DNA of 64,000 nucleotides from CAYZJV01 sp964478945 (GTDB taxonomy: Bacteria > Spirochaetota > Spirochaetia > Sphaerochaetales > Sphaerochaetaceae): positions 1-64,000 of the forward strand of contig CAYZJV010000004.1 of NCBI GenBank assembly GCA_964478945.1, given 5' to 3'. The position numbers and the translations under genes were made by a program. The stretch's first letter is position 1, and every line of letters begins with the position of its first letter. Shown piece after piece: positions 33,928 through 43,368 of the stretch. The notes below the pieces were generated by a model that did no database searches, was not told the origin of the DNA, and worked only from the letters and a program-made list of their open reading frames with translations.

Positions 33928-36900
33928 ATGCGGATATCGCATTTCGCCGTGGCCCACCCAGTCGTAATCGGCATGCTCATGATCGTATTGGTGGCATTTG
34001 GCATCTACTCGTTCATAGGAATGAATATTGAGTTCATGGCCGACATCTCGCTTCCTACGGTGGAAGTGCTGGCGGTATACCCGGGAGCGGGAGCCGAAGA
34101 TGTCGAACGGGATGTGACCGATGTGTTGGAGAAGGATTTTTCCACCCTTCCAAACTTCACCCATATCGATTCCACAAGCACAAATTCCTTCAGCTGGATC
34201 ACCATCACCTTCCGCGATGGCATCGACCCCTATGAAATGCTGGATGATATACGCAATCGCATACGGCAACTGGAAAGTGATCTACCCGACAATCTCGAGG
34301 GAGAACCGGTGGCGATTGTAGGGAGCGCCACCATGCTTCCGGTATTCATGTTCAGTCTTTCGTCCGGTCGGGATTCGGTCATATTGTCGTCCTATGTGGA
34401 GGAGACCCTGGTTCCCAGGATAACCCGCATACCTGGTGTCGCGGAGGTCGAACTGGAAGGAATCGACACACTGCAGGCCCATGTGGAATTACGGACGAAA
34501 GATCTCCTTCAAACGGGAATTCCCGCCATACAGGTGCACCAGGCGATTCAGTATGCGAACATGAGGATGCCGGTGGGTTCCATGGAGTACCACGGAAACA
34601 CCGCCTCGCTCAGATATGACGGGAGCATTTCCTCCTTGGAGGAATTGGGGGAGATTCCCATCGGTGCCACCGATGGAAAAAAGATCGTCAGACTTTCACA
34701 AGTCGCCGACATCACCTTCGACACCGCAGAAAAATCGGTATATGCCGATGCGAACGGAGATCCCAAGGTGGTGGTGACCGTCACCAAACGAACCGATGGG
34801 AATACGTTGGAAATCGTCGATGGGATTCGAAACGTATTGGAACAGGTAACAGCCGAAACAGGAAGCGCCATCACCTATGAGATTCTCAGTGACGACAGCC
34901 GCAATGTGAAAGCCTCGTTGTTCACAGTGGTGAGATCGGGTATGGTGGGCATGTTGATGGCGATCATCGTCATTCTCCTCTTCTTGGGTGATACCAGGGC
35001 GACAGTGACCATCGCACTCTCCATACCACTCAGCATCCTGTTCACCTTCATCGGAATGCGTATTGCTGGGGTGACTGTCAATCTGATGAGTCTTTCGGGT
35101 ATGGTGGTGGCCCTCGGCTTGGTGGTCGACGGTTCGATCGTCATGTTGGAACAAGTGTCGCATGCATATACCCAAAAGGGTCTCTCACCGAAGGAGGCCA
35201 TCGGAAGAGGAGCCGATGAAGTGGGCTCTCCCATACTCGCTTCGACCACCACCACGGTCGCGGTATTCATTCCCCTATCGATGTTGTCGGGCATTGTGGG
35301 ATCGATCCTCAGGGATGTCGCGGTGACACTGATCCTCTCCCTCACCGCTTCACTGTTCGTTGCATTGGTGGTCGTTCCTTACCTACTCACATTGGTATTG
35401 CGAAGCCAACGGCATGTGCGGCGTGCACCACGATTCGGCACCTACATCGAAACACTTGAGAGGGGGTATCGCAGGGCCTTGAAATGGAGCCTCGGAGCAA
35501 GTCCGTTCGTACTGCTCGCAGCCATACTACTACTGGCTCTTGTGGCATTCGCCGCCGGTTCTTTGGGAATCACGTTCATACCATCGACCGACAACGGGGA
35601 TTTCAACATCGATTTGGAATTCCCCCAAGGATATTCGGTCGAACGAACGAGACAAAAGGCCCTCGAAGCACAACAACTGGTCACCGAGAATATTGGGGAG
35701 ATCGAATCAATAGTCCTGTTCAGTGGACAAGGATCCGGTTACGGATTCACCTCTCCACATAGGGCGAATATGAAGGTGGTGCTGGTTCCCGTCGATCAAA
35801 GGGAACGAACAATACATGAAATAATCATCGAAGTACAGAAACTCCTGGCATCTTCGGTGGTGGATGCCAAAGTGAGGACCACCAACGGGGGTTTCGATGC
35901 CCTGGTAGGCTTCATCTCCGGTGGTGGAGGATATGGATTGAAGCTGGTGGGCGAGGATGTGCTGCTTTTGTACGAGACCGCGGAAAAGATACGAAGCGAG
36001 CTGGCCAAGGATCCCGATGTCCTTTCCACCTTGATCGACACCTCCTATGACGCGAACACATTGGTGATGGACATGTCGCACCGGCTCATGTCGAATCTCG
36101 GCGTGTCGAGCGCGGAAGCAGGGCTGACCGCCAGACTGTTGTTCAACGGAATCGACGTCGGAACTTTGGTCGATGATTCGGGAATACGACATACCATACA
36201 TATGGATTCGGATCTCAAGAACCTACCGTTGACGAGTGATACGCTGCTGTCGGCCACCGTCCCTTCATCCGGCGGCACTGCGATTTCATTCGCATCGATC
36301 GCCCAGCTGGAAACCAGACGGGAGATTTCCCGCATCACACACACGGACAGGGCGAAGACCGTCACCGTTTCGGCGGATCTGGTCAGCGAGGACACTTCGG
36401 GAATCGGTCGAAGAATGGCCGCATATCTTGAGTCGAACCCCTTGCCGCCGGGAGTGGAGTCGGCTTCCGGCGGTCTCATCGAACTATTGGTCGATTCGAT
36501 CGAACCGATGGCCACTGCATTGTCCATCGCGATTTTCCTTGTGTATACGGTAATGGTAGTCCAGTTCGAACGCTTCCGACAACCTCTGGTCATCATGGCC
36601 TCGATTCCATTTTGCCTCATAGGAGTGGTCTTCGGACTCGCCTCGTTCGGTTCCACACTATCGCTCATCAGCTTCACTGCGATCATCGCCCTGGGAGGAA
36701 TCGTGGTGAACAATGGAATCATCCTTATCGATGCGATCAATTCGCTTAGACAGGATGGTACGAATGGTGACGATCCGCTTGCGATCCTTCACGATGCGGT
36801 GATCGAAGGTGGCTCAAGCAGGCTGCGACCAATCTTGATGACCACACTCACCACTTTGCTGGGAGTGGTTCCAATGGCGTTCGCCACAGGAGAGGGTGCC

Positions 36901-37044
36901 GCAATCTATGCCCCGCTGGGACAAGCGATCGCAGGAGGACTCTTCAGTTCCACCCTTATCACGCTATTCTTCATCCCGATCCTCTATCATGTCACCGAAC
37001 GTCACGTGATCCTGAGGTCCAAAAGAGGGAGGTGGGATACATGA
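33928..37044 (+). CDS. RND multidrug efflux pump, HAE1 type (operon 1)
   Basis: A 1038-residue inner-membrane pump with 12 helices and two large periplasmic loops, collinear with AcrB-type proteins. The N-terminal MRISHFAVAHPVVIGMLMIV is typical. In helix 4, GLVVDGSIVMLEQ retains the first proton-relay aspartate, while the second position, often Asp or Asn, is glycine. Later blocks IALGGIVVNNGIILIDAIN and LRPILMTTLTTLLGVVPMA match helices 10-11. Substrates cannot be predicted. AGGAG lies seven bases before the ATG, and the 3' end overlaps the outer-membrane gene as ATGA. Confidence 0.93.
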   Translation: MRISHFAVAHPVVIGMLMIVLVAFGIYSFIGMNIEFMADISLPTVEVLAVYPGAGAEDVERDVTDVLEKDFSTLPNFTHIDSTSTNSFSWITITFRDGIDPYEMLDDIRNRIRQLESDLPDNLEGEPVAIVGSATMLPVFMFSLSSGRDSVILSSYVEETLVPRITRIPGVAEVELEGIDTLQAHVELRTKDLLQTGIPAIQVHQAIQYANMRMPVGSMEYHGNTASLRYDGSISSLEELGEIPIGATDGKKIVRLSQVADITFDTAEKSVYADANGDPKVVVTVTKRTDGNTLEIVDGIRNVLEQVTAETGSAITYEILSDDSRNVKASLFTVVRSGMVGMLMAIIVILLFLGDTRATVTIALSIPLSILFTFIGMRIAGVTVNLMSLSGMVVALGLVVDGSIVMLEQVSHAYTQKGLSPKEAIGRGADEVGSPILASTTTTVAVFIPLSMLSGIVGSILRDVAVTLILSLTASLFVALVVVPYLLTLVLRSQRHVRRAPRFGTYIETLERGYRRALKWSLGASPFVLLAAILLLALVAFAAGSLGITFIPSTDNGDFNIDLEFPQGYSVERTRQKALEAQQLVTENIGEIESIVLFSGQGSGYGFTSPHRANMKVVLVPVDQRERTIHEIIIEVQKLLASSVVDAKVRTTNGGFDALVGFISGGGGYGLKLVGEDVLLLYETAEKIRSELAKDPDVLSTLIDTSYDANTLVMDMSHRLMSNLGVSSAEAGLTARLLFNGIDVGTLVDDSGIRHTIHMDSDLKNLPLTSDTLLSATVPSSGGTAISFASIAQLETRREISRITHTDRAKTVTVSADLVSEDTSGIGRRMAAYLESNPLPPGVESASGGLIELLVDSIEPMATALSIAIFLVYTVMVVQFERFRQPLVIMASIPFCLIGVVFGLASFGSTLSLISFTAIIALGGIVVNNGIILIDAINSLRQDGTNGDDPLAILHDAVIEGGSSRLRPILMTTLTTLLGVVPMAFATGEGAAIYAPLGQAIAGGLFSSTLITLFFIPILYHVTERHVILRSKRGRWDT

Positions 37045-38393
37045 AGACAAGTATACTGCTGGTATTGGCCATACTGCTTCTTCCGTTTCCACTCGGGGCA
37101 GACCTTCCGGAACACACCGATATACTTCTATTGGAAGAGAGCCTGGTGCGTCATCGTCTCGACGTCGCCGATGCAAAGGCGCGGAGATGGCCTCGAATCG
37201 ACCTCGATTTCAACGCCACATGGATGAGCAATCCTCCGATCGGACCAATCGAAATCACCGATTATGATCTTGCTTTGATGAGTCCGCTCATCACAAGTAC
37301 TCCTTCGGCGATTCCTCCCAGCGGTGTGACATTTCCACTCTATGCGGGAATGGGTAATACGGCATACGACTTCAAGATCACCCTATCCCAACCCATATTC
37401 ACTTGGGGCAAGATCAATGCCTCGGTGGATCTTGCCGAGGCGATGTTGGAGGCCAAGGGTTTTGAACTGCAGCAGAAGAGACGTGAAATTGCCACGGAGA
37501 TCACACTCAGGAGCAATACGGTGGTACGCCTGAAGGAGATGGCGAAACTCTTGGAGGAGCAACTCGATCTGGGCAACGATTTGGTGGCCATAGTCCAATC
37601 TTCCTTCGAAGAAGGATTGGTATTGGAGCTGGAGGTGGCGAAGACGGCCTTGGAATTGCACGAAATTGAGCAGGCAATGCTCGAAACGAACTATAATATC
37701 GAGACGCAACTTGTGGAACTCGAGGATTTGCATGGAGTTCCCATCCCTTTGGAAACACTGGAGGCCCCATTTGCGGAAGAAAAGATGAAGCAATTGGTGG
37801 ACACTCCATTGGAAGTGTTGCTGGAGCAGGCGATCGCATCGGATACACCTGCCATTGCAGCGATGATGCGTCTGCAGCAAGCAGCCGATGCCTCGGAACG
37901 AATCGCCAAGGGATCCTTCTATGGAAAGCCCGATCTGGCACTGGTGGTCTCGGCCGGCTACAGTTCATCGCAATTCCCCTTTGTCGAAAAGACCGACTTC
38001 ACTCTGGATGATTTCGCCTTCACCGTTTCAGTGGGGATCAAAAGTACCCTATGGGATGGAGGAACGCTACTCAATTCCATCAAGAGGGCCGCCTCCCGCA
38101 CCAGTGAAGCACAACTGGAGACGGTTGCCGTGCGCAACGACATTGGAAAACGACTCAAGGAAGCGCACTTGTCTCTTCGCACCACTTTGCGAAAGCTCGC
38201 TCTGCAACGGGAGAAAAGTGCCACATTGCAGCAAAAAGCGAATCTTCAAAAAGAGATGGTATCCCAAGGATATGTGTCGGAACAGACATCGATCACCGCG
38301 CAAATGGAATTCATCGCCTCGAAAATCGAAGAGAAACGCTTGGAGATCGACGCCGAAAGATCATATCTAGGCATCATGCACATGATCGAATAG
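37041..38393 (+). CDS. TolC-like outer-membrane efflux protein (operon 1)
   Basis: A 450-residue outer-membrane factor with a signal peptide (about 1-22, cleaved after LPFPLGA) and two OEP repeats of long coiled helices alternating with barrel strands (KITLSQPIFTWGKINASVDLAEAM and the matching FTVSVGIKSTLWDGGTLLNSIKRAA). It forms the exit duct for the adaptor and pump encoded just upstream. The start overlaps the pump stop codon and has GGGAGGTGGG before it. The gene ends eight bases before the convergent alcohol dehydrogenase gene. Confidence 0.9.
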   Translation: MKTSILLVLAILLLPFPLGADLPEHTDILLLEESLVRHRLDVADAKARRWPRIDLDFNATWMSNPPIGPIEITDYDLALMSPLITSTPSAIPPSGVTFPLYAGMGNTAYDFKITLSQPIFTWGKINASVDLAEAMLEAKGFELQQKRREIATEITLRSNTVVRLKEMAKLLEEQLDLGNDLVAIVQSSFEEGLVLELEVAKTALELHEIEQAMLETNYNIETQLVELEDLHGVPIPLETLEAPFAEEKMKQLVDTPLEVLLEQAIASDTPAIAAMMRLQQAADASERIAKGSFYGKPDLALVVSAGYSSSQFPFVEKTDFTLDDFAFTVSVGIKSTLWDGGTLLNSIKRAASRTSEAQLETVAVRNDIGKRLKEAHLSLRTTLRKLALQREKSATLQQKANLQKEMVSQGYVSEQTSITAQMEFIASKIEEKRLEIDAERSYLGIMHMIE

Positions 38394-38401
38394 AGGAGCT
38401 C

Positions 38402-39436
38402 TCACATCTCGATCGCGATCTTTATCACCTTCATCTCCTTTGAACCGTAATCGTATAGTGCTTGTGCAAGTTTTTCGAAGGGATAGGTGTGGGTAAGGAG
38501 ACGATGGGGAGGAATCGTACCGTCCCGCAGCAGTTCGAGAGCCTGTGGGAAGCCCCAGTTGGGAATCGCATGACTGGCAATCAGTCGCTTCTTCTTGAAA
38601 TGGAAATCGTTCGCTCCAAAGCTGATCGTATCGTCAAGATAACTTATCCCATCGTAGACGATCCATCCCCTGAATCCGGCGAGATCGATTCCATCGGTGA
38701 TGGTGTGTGGTGGGGAAGTGATGATGACCCGGTCGAACAGGGATGGGTATTGTTGTTCCAAAGAGATCTTCCACTCCGGATCGGCGGTATCCACCACATC
38801 GGTGGCACCAAGGGAGAGTGCGATTTCCCTCCTGTGTTGGCCACGAATACTATCCAGGTCATGACCGGCCACCACGATATGCCGCGCACCCTGTCGTTTC
38901 ACAATGGGGATGCATCCCAAGCCTATGGTCCCCGGACCCATGATCAACACATCATCGAGCAGTCTTACCGAGGCCTCCCTGCAAAGATCGAGTGAAACGG
39001 TGATGGGTTCGGCCAAGGTGGCTTCTGCGAACCCAAGACCTTTGAATGGGATGACCATCCTGGAGGGAACCATGAGATACCCACCCATTCCCGCCTGGTC
39101 CTCCATATAGGTTCGGATGGCTTCACACGCATCATGGCGTTGGTTGAGACAGGCTTCACAGACTCCACACGGAACATGGTTCTGGACCACAACCGGGTCC
39201 CCGACCTTTACATTCCGCACTTCGTCTCCTGTGTACTCCACCATCCCCGCCACTTCATGGCCGAGAGGAGTGCTCTTTCCATCGGGAAATTCCTTGAAGT
39301 AATGGATATCGGTTCCGCAGATGCCACAGGCCTTGACCTTCACCAGCACATCCTGCGAACCGATCTCCGGAAGACTCTGATTCTTGTAGGTGATGTGGTG
39401 GAGCCCTGTGACCCAAGCCGAAGTGAAATTTTCCAT
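38402..39436 (-). CDS. zinc-dependent medium-chain dehydrogenase (sorbitol/threonine type)
   Basis: A 344-residue NAD(P)-dependent alcohol or polyol dehydrogenase. The catalytic zinc ligands are in CGICGTDIHYF (Cys about 37) and LGHEVAG (His-Glu); the structural zinc has the full CGVCEAC plus downstream Cys set (C-x2-C-x2-C-x7-C). The cofactor fold is IMGPGTIGLGCIPIVKRQGA, followed by AGHDLDS, where the aspartate at the end of the second strand favours NAD. The substrate is unknown; sorbitol and threonine dehydrogenases are the closest in pattern. GGGGAGG lies six bases before the ATG. It diverges from the hydrogenase operon. Confidence 0.9.
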   Translation of the reverse strand: MENFTSAWVTGLHHITYKNQSLPEIGSQDVLVKVKACGICGTDIHYFKEFPDGKSTPLGHEVAGMVEYTGDEVRNVKVGDPVVVQNHVPCGVCEACLNQRHDACEAIRTYMEDQAGMGGYLMVPSRMVIPFKGLGFAEATLAEPITVSLDLCREASVRLLDDVLIMGPGTIGLGCIPIVKRQGARHIVVAGHDLDSIRGQHRREIALSLGATDVVDTADPEWKISLEQQYPSLFDRVIITSPPHTITDGIDLAGFRGWIVYDGISYLDDTISFGANDFHFKKKRLIASHAIPNWGFPQALELLRDGTIPPHRLLTHTYPFEKLAQALYDYGSKEMKVIKIAIEM

Positions 39437-39541
39437 GACAATCCTCCCCTATTGCGGTCTTTTGTCATTCTACACCAATCGAGCGTGTTGTCACATGGGA
39501 ATCGCACCTTTAGAAATAAATGGACTCTTTGCGAAATATCG

Positions 39542-39559
39542 TTGTGGCACACGCCACAG
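39542..39559. promoter_or_regulatory. Rex-like operator candidate upstream of hydC
   Basis: TTGTG-N8-CACAG contains the perfect inverted repeat TGTGGC-ACAC-GCCACA and matches the spacing of the NADH-sensing Rex box TTGTG-N8-CACAA except for the last base. Rex commonly represses NADH-linked hydrogenases. The site is about 37 bases upstream of the best promoter candidate. Confidence 0.45.
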
Positions 39560-39595
39560 GATCAAATTAATATACTAATATATAACAAAAACCAT

Positions 39596-39624
39596 TTGTA
39601 ATATGGTATATCACATGATAACAT
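39596..39624 (+). promoter_or_regulatory. possible hydCBA promoter
   Basis: TTGTAA (39596-39601), 17 bases, TAACAT (39619-39624). The -10 is embedded in the perfect palindrome TAACATGTTA (39619-39628), which may be a second operator. The region 39560-39660 is strongly AT-rich and other promoters are possible. Confidence 0.4.
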
Positions 39625-39692
39625 GTTACAGATAGTACATTAAACGTGGAGCAGCAAATGATTTGACAGGCGATTTGAATAAGGAGGGTATG

Positions 39693-40250
39693 ATGCAAAC
39701 AACTGTTTCGGAAACCCGGGTTCCCATTGAAGGTGGACACGAAATACGGATGGAGGATGTCCTGCCGGTGGTGGACGACATCATCGGGAGGTATCGGGGT
39801 ACCAAGGGGGCGCTCATACCTGTATTGCAATCGGCCCAAAACTTCTTGGGGTATCTTCCCAAGGAATTGCTCGTCCATATAAGTGAAAAACTTGATATCC
39901 CCTATAGTGAAATTGCCGGTGTGGTCACATTCTACTCATTCTTCACCACCACCGCACGTGGAAAACATACGGTCCGTGTCTGCCTTGGTACGGCCTGCTA
40001 TGTCCGTGGAGGCAAGGAGGTACTCGATGCCATCAGCAAAGAGTTGAAGATCGATGTGGGCCAAACCACCGAAGACCGCCTCTTCTCGTTGGAGATCGGG
40101 CGTTGTTTCGGTGCCTGTGGATTGGCTCCGGTGGTAATGATCGACGATACGGTACACCAACGGGTGAAGCCGAGTCGCATCAAGGAGTTGCTCGCACCAT
40201 ATCGGGAGGACAACAACGAGACCGGGGAGGATGAAGATGAAAACGAATGA
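39693..40250 (+). CDS. hydC: hydrogenase subunit HydC (NuoE-like)
   Basis: A 185-residue thioredoxin-like [2Fe-2S] subunit of a multimeric [FeFe]-hydrogenase. The cluster cysteines are in CLGTACYVRGG (C-x4-C) and CFGACGLAP (C-x3-C), about residues 98-103 and 139-143. The N-terminal helical part IIGRYRGTKGALIPVLQSAQ is typical of NuoE. It passes electrons between HydB flavin and HydA clusters. AAGGAGGG lies five bases before this ATG; another ATG three bases upstream is too close to the site. The 3' end overlaps hydB by 14 bases. Confidence 0.93.
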   Translation: MQTTVSETRVPIEGGHEIRMEDVLPVVDDIIGRYRGTKGALIPVLQSAQNFLGYLPKELLVHISEKLDIPYSEIAGVVTFYSFFTTTARGKHTVRVCLGTACYVRGGKEVLDAISKELKIDVGQTTEDRLFSLEIGRCFGACGLAPVVMIDDTVHQRVKPSRIKELLAPYREDNNETGEDEDENE

Positions 40251-43200
40251 TGGTGTGCGCACATTTCTTGAACAATCGGACAAGATGATGGCCAATGCGA
40301 AGAAGCAGGCTAAAGAAAGGACTGTACTCGTCTGTACCGGAGGGGGGTGCATCGCCAGCGGCTCATTGGACATTCTGAACACCTTTGAAGAGGCCATTGC
40401 ACGTGAGGGACTGAAGATCAAGGTGGTGGGAACAGGTTGCCTGGGGCCATGTTCAAAGGGTCCTGTGGTGAGGATCATGCCGGAGCACACCATCTACCAG
40501 AACCTCTGCTCGGATGATGTGGAGGAGATCGTATCCCAACATCTGGGTCAAGGGAAGGTTGTCACACGCCTGCTGTTCACCGACGACCACCATGGGGAAG
40601 TGGTCGAAAAACCGGAGGATTCGACGTTCTTCAGTCCACAAAGGAAGATCGTTCTCCGCAACTGTGGGACCGTGGATCCATTGGAGATCGAAAGTTACAT
40701 CGGACACGGCGGCTACCGTGGTATCGCAAAGGTGCTTGGAGAAAACGATCGCAAGGGTGTTATCGAAAGCATCAAGGAATCGGGTTTGAAAGGTCGTGGA
40801 GGAGCCGGTTTTCCGACCTGGCTCAAGTGGCAGTTCACCCATGATGCGTCGGGAGACGAGAAGTATGTGCTGTGCAATGCGGATGAGGGCGACCCGGGAG
40901 CATTCATGGACCGTTCCGTGCTGGAAGGTGATCCGCACAGCATCATAGAGGGGATGGCTATCGCCGCATTCGCCGTGGGAGCGACCCAAGGATATGTCTA
41001 TGTAAGGGCCGAATACCCTTTGGCGGTGGCAAGATTGCATCGGGCCATCGAACAGGCCCGTGAAAAAAGTTTGCTCGGTAAGGATATCCTCGGATCGGGG
41101 TTCGATTTCGATTTGGACATCAGGATGGGTTCGGGCGCATTCGTGTGCGGGGAAGAAACGGCCCTCATCAATTCCATCGAAGGAAAACGGGGGGAACCGC
41201 GACCGAGACCCCCTTTCCCGGCCCAAAAAGGTCTATGGAATGCCCCCACCCTGTTGAACAATGTCGAAACCTACGCCAATGTTCCCGCCATCATGGAAAG
41301 GGGAGCCGATTGGTACAACTCCGTTGGAACCGACGCGAGCAAGGGAACCAAGGTATTCGCTTTGGCTGGAGCGGTGAACACCACGGGCTTGGTGGAGATT
41401 CCCATCGGTACGCCTCTGGGTGATCTGGTCTTCTCGATAGGAGGAGGGATCAAGAAGGGACGTACTTTCAAGGCTGCCCAGATCGGAGGTCCTTCCGGTG
41501 GTTGCATTCCGAAGGAGCATCTTTCCGTTCCACTCGACTACGAACCATTGAAGGAGTTGGGGGCCATCATCGGATCGGGAGGATTGATCGTACTCGACGA
41601 TACCTCCTGTATGGTCGACGTGGCCCGGTATTTCCTTGAATTCGTCCAGGAGGAATCGTGTGGAAAATGCGTACCCTGTAGGGTGGGTACGAAACGGATG
41701 CTCGAGATACTCGAACGAATCTGCGATGGAGAGGGAGAAGAGGAAGATATCGACAAATTGGTGGAACTGGGGACTTGGATCAAGCAGACGGCACTCTGCG
41801 GACTTGGCCAAACCGCTCCCAATCCCGTCTTGTCTACCATCAGGCACTTCCGTTCCGAGTACGAGGCCCATATAAGGGATCACCACTGTGAAGCCGGCGT
41901 TTGCCCCGGTCTGGTTCGGGCACCGTGCCAAAGTGCATGTCCCGCCCATGTGGATGTGCCGGGCTTCGTTTCACTGGTGGGGGAAGGACGATACGCGGAG
42001 GCCTTGCTGCTCCATAGGGAACGCAATCCACTCGCGGCGATCTGCTCACGGGTCTGTTTCCACACTTGCGAAGACAAGTGCAGGCGTTCGACATTGGACG
42101 ATCCTGTGGCGATCAGGAGTGTGAAACGGTTCATGGTGGATCAGGAAGTCACGATCCAGATACCGGAGGTCAGACCGAACGATGCCAACTTGAAGAGGAA
42201 GGTCACGATCATAGGTGCGGGTCCCGCTGGACTCTCCTGTGCATATTTCCTTGCCAGGATCGGTTACAGGCCAACGATACTCGAGTCGTCCGTACGTCCT
42301 GGAGGCATGTTGGTCCAGACCATACCCGCCTACCGGTTGCCGAGGGAAACGATGGCACGTGAGATCAGGATGATAGAGCGCATGGGGGTTGAGATCGTCA
42401 CCGAACGCACCATGGGCAAGGATTTCACGCTCGAGAGTCTGCTCGAAGACGGCAATGAAGCGATATTCCTCGCCGTCGGAGCACCCGATTCTCTTTCGAT
42501 GGGACTTCCAGGTGAAGATGCCGATGGTGTGGTGCAGGCCGTTCCTTTCCTGCAACGCTACAATATCAGAGGATCGGTCGACGTAGGCAACCATGTGGTG
42601 GTCATAGGTGGTGGAAACGCCGCGATTGATGCTGCGAGAACCGCATTGCGTCTTGGCGCCCAATCGGTGAAGATAGTCTATAGGAGAAGTCAGGACGAGA
42701 TGCCCGCCTATGAGGAGGAGGTCGCCGAAGCGGTACAGGAAGGTGTGGTGATCAGTTGCCTCACCCAACCGGTGGAAATCATCAAAAACAAGCAGGGAAA
42801 GGTGAAGGCGGTATCCTGTTTGAGAATGGGCTTGGGATCATTCGACGCTTCGGGAAGAAGAAGACCCATGGCGCAGAGCCAGGATCCTGTCACGATCAAA
42901 GCCGATCAAGTGATCATGGCGATCGGACAACGGCTCGACATCTCGTCCCTCACCGGTTCAAAGAAGATTATGTTGAACGACAGGAACTTCATTTCAGTGG
43001 ACCCGACCAATGGAGCGACCACCCTACCGGGTGTGTTCGCAGGAGGAGATTGCGTCGATGGACCATCTTCGGTGGTTGAGGCGATTGCATCGGGAGAGAG
43101 GGCTGCCGTGGGAATCGACGAATACCTCACTGGAGAGAACCATGCCTTCTGGAGGTATGAGAAGATTATTGAAACCTCCTATGATCCTGAATCCGAGGTG

Positions 43201-43368
43201 TCGTCTGTGAAACGGGAGCAGGTGAAGCAAATCCCGATCGAACGACGCAAACACAACTTCGAGGAGGTGGAACTCCCCTGGATTGAAGAGGTGGCGAGAG
43301 CGCAGGCACACCGGTGCCTCCGGTGCGACTATGGCAAACATATCAACGAGGAGGTAGCCCATGTGTAA
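40237..43368 (+). CDS. hydB: hydrogenase flavoprotein HydB fused to a GltD/NfnB-like NADPH domain
   Basis: A 1043-residue fusion. Residues 1-115 are a thioredoxin-like [2Fe-2S] domain (CTGGGC and CLGPC). Residues 130-560 are a NuoF module with the FMN/NADH site GRGGAGFPTWLKW (about 187), ADEGDPGAF and a [4Fe-4S] site CGKCVPC plus the later LCGLG cysteine. Residues 565-650 carry the Cys-rich N-terminal region of GltD/NfnB (ACPAHVDVP, CSRVCFHTCEDKC), and 650-1020 the two-dinucleotide flavoprotein with FAD motif IGAGPAGLS (about 659) and NADPH motif IGGGNAAIDAA with YRR (about 790-815). The short tail has another CLRCD pair. Usual HydB ends with a ferredoxin-like domain instead, so this enzyme may couple H2 to both NADH and NADPH. 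GGGAGG lies six bases before the ATG. Confidence 0.92.
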   Translation: MKTNDGVRTFLEQSDKMMANAKKQAKERTVLVCTGGGCIASGSLDILNTFEEAIAREGLKIKVVGTGCLGPCSKGPVVRIMPEHTIYQNLCSDDVEEIVSQHLGQGKVVTRLLFTDDHHGEVVEKPEDSTFFSPQRKIVLRNCGTVDPLEIESYIGHGGYRGIAKVLGENDRKGVIESIKESGLKGRGGAGFPTWLKWQFTHDASGDEKYVLCNADEGDPGAFMDRSVLEGDPHSIIEGMAIAAFAVGATQGYVYVRAEYPLAVARLHRAIEQAREKSLLGKDILGSGFDFDLDIRMGSGAFVCGEETALINSIEGKRGEPRPRPPFPAQKGLWNAPTLLNNVETYANVPAIMERGADWYNSVGTDASKGTKVFALAGAVNTTGLVEIPIGTPLGDLVFSIGGGIKKGRTFKAAQIGGPSGGCIPKEHLSVPLDYEPLKELGAIIGSGGLIVLDDTSCMVDVARYFLEFVQEESCGKCVPCRVGTKRMLEILERICDGEGEEEDIDKLVELGTWIKQTALCGLGQTAPNPVLSTIRHFRSEYEAHIRDHHCEAGVCPGLVRAPCQSACPAHVDVPGFVSLVGEGRYAEALLLHRERNPLAAICSRVCFHTCEDKCRRSTLDDPVAIRSVKRFMVDQEVTIQIPEVRPNDANLKRKVTIIGAGPAGLSCAYFLARIGYRPTILESSVRPGGMLVQTIPAYRLPRETMAREIRMIERMGVEIVTERTMGKDFTLESLLEDGNEAIFLAVGAPDSLSMGLPGEDADGVVQAVPFLQRYNIRGSVDVGNHVVVIGGGNAAIDAARTALRLGAQSVKIVYRRSQDEMPAYEEEVAEAVQEGVVISCLTQPVEIIKNKQGKVKAVSCLRMGLGSFDASGRRRPMAQSQDPVTIKADQVIMAIGQRLDISSLTGSKKIMLNDRNFISVDPTNGATTLPGVFAGGDCVDGPSSVVEAIASGERAAVGIDEYLTGENHAFWRYEKIIETSYDPESEVSSVKREQVKQIPIERRKHNFEEVELPWIEEVARAQAHRCLRCDYGKHINEEVAHV

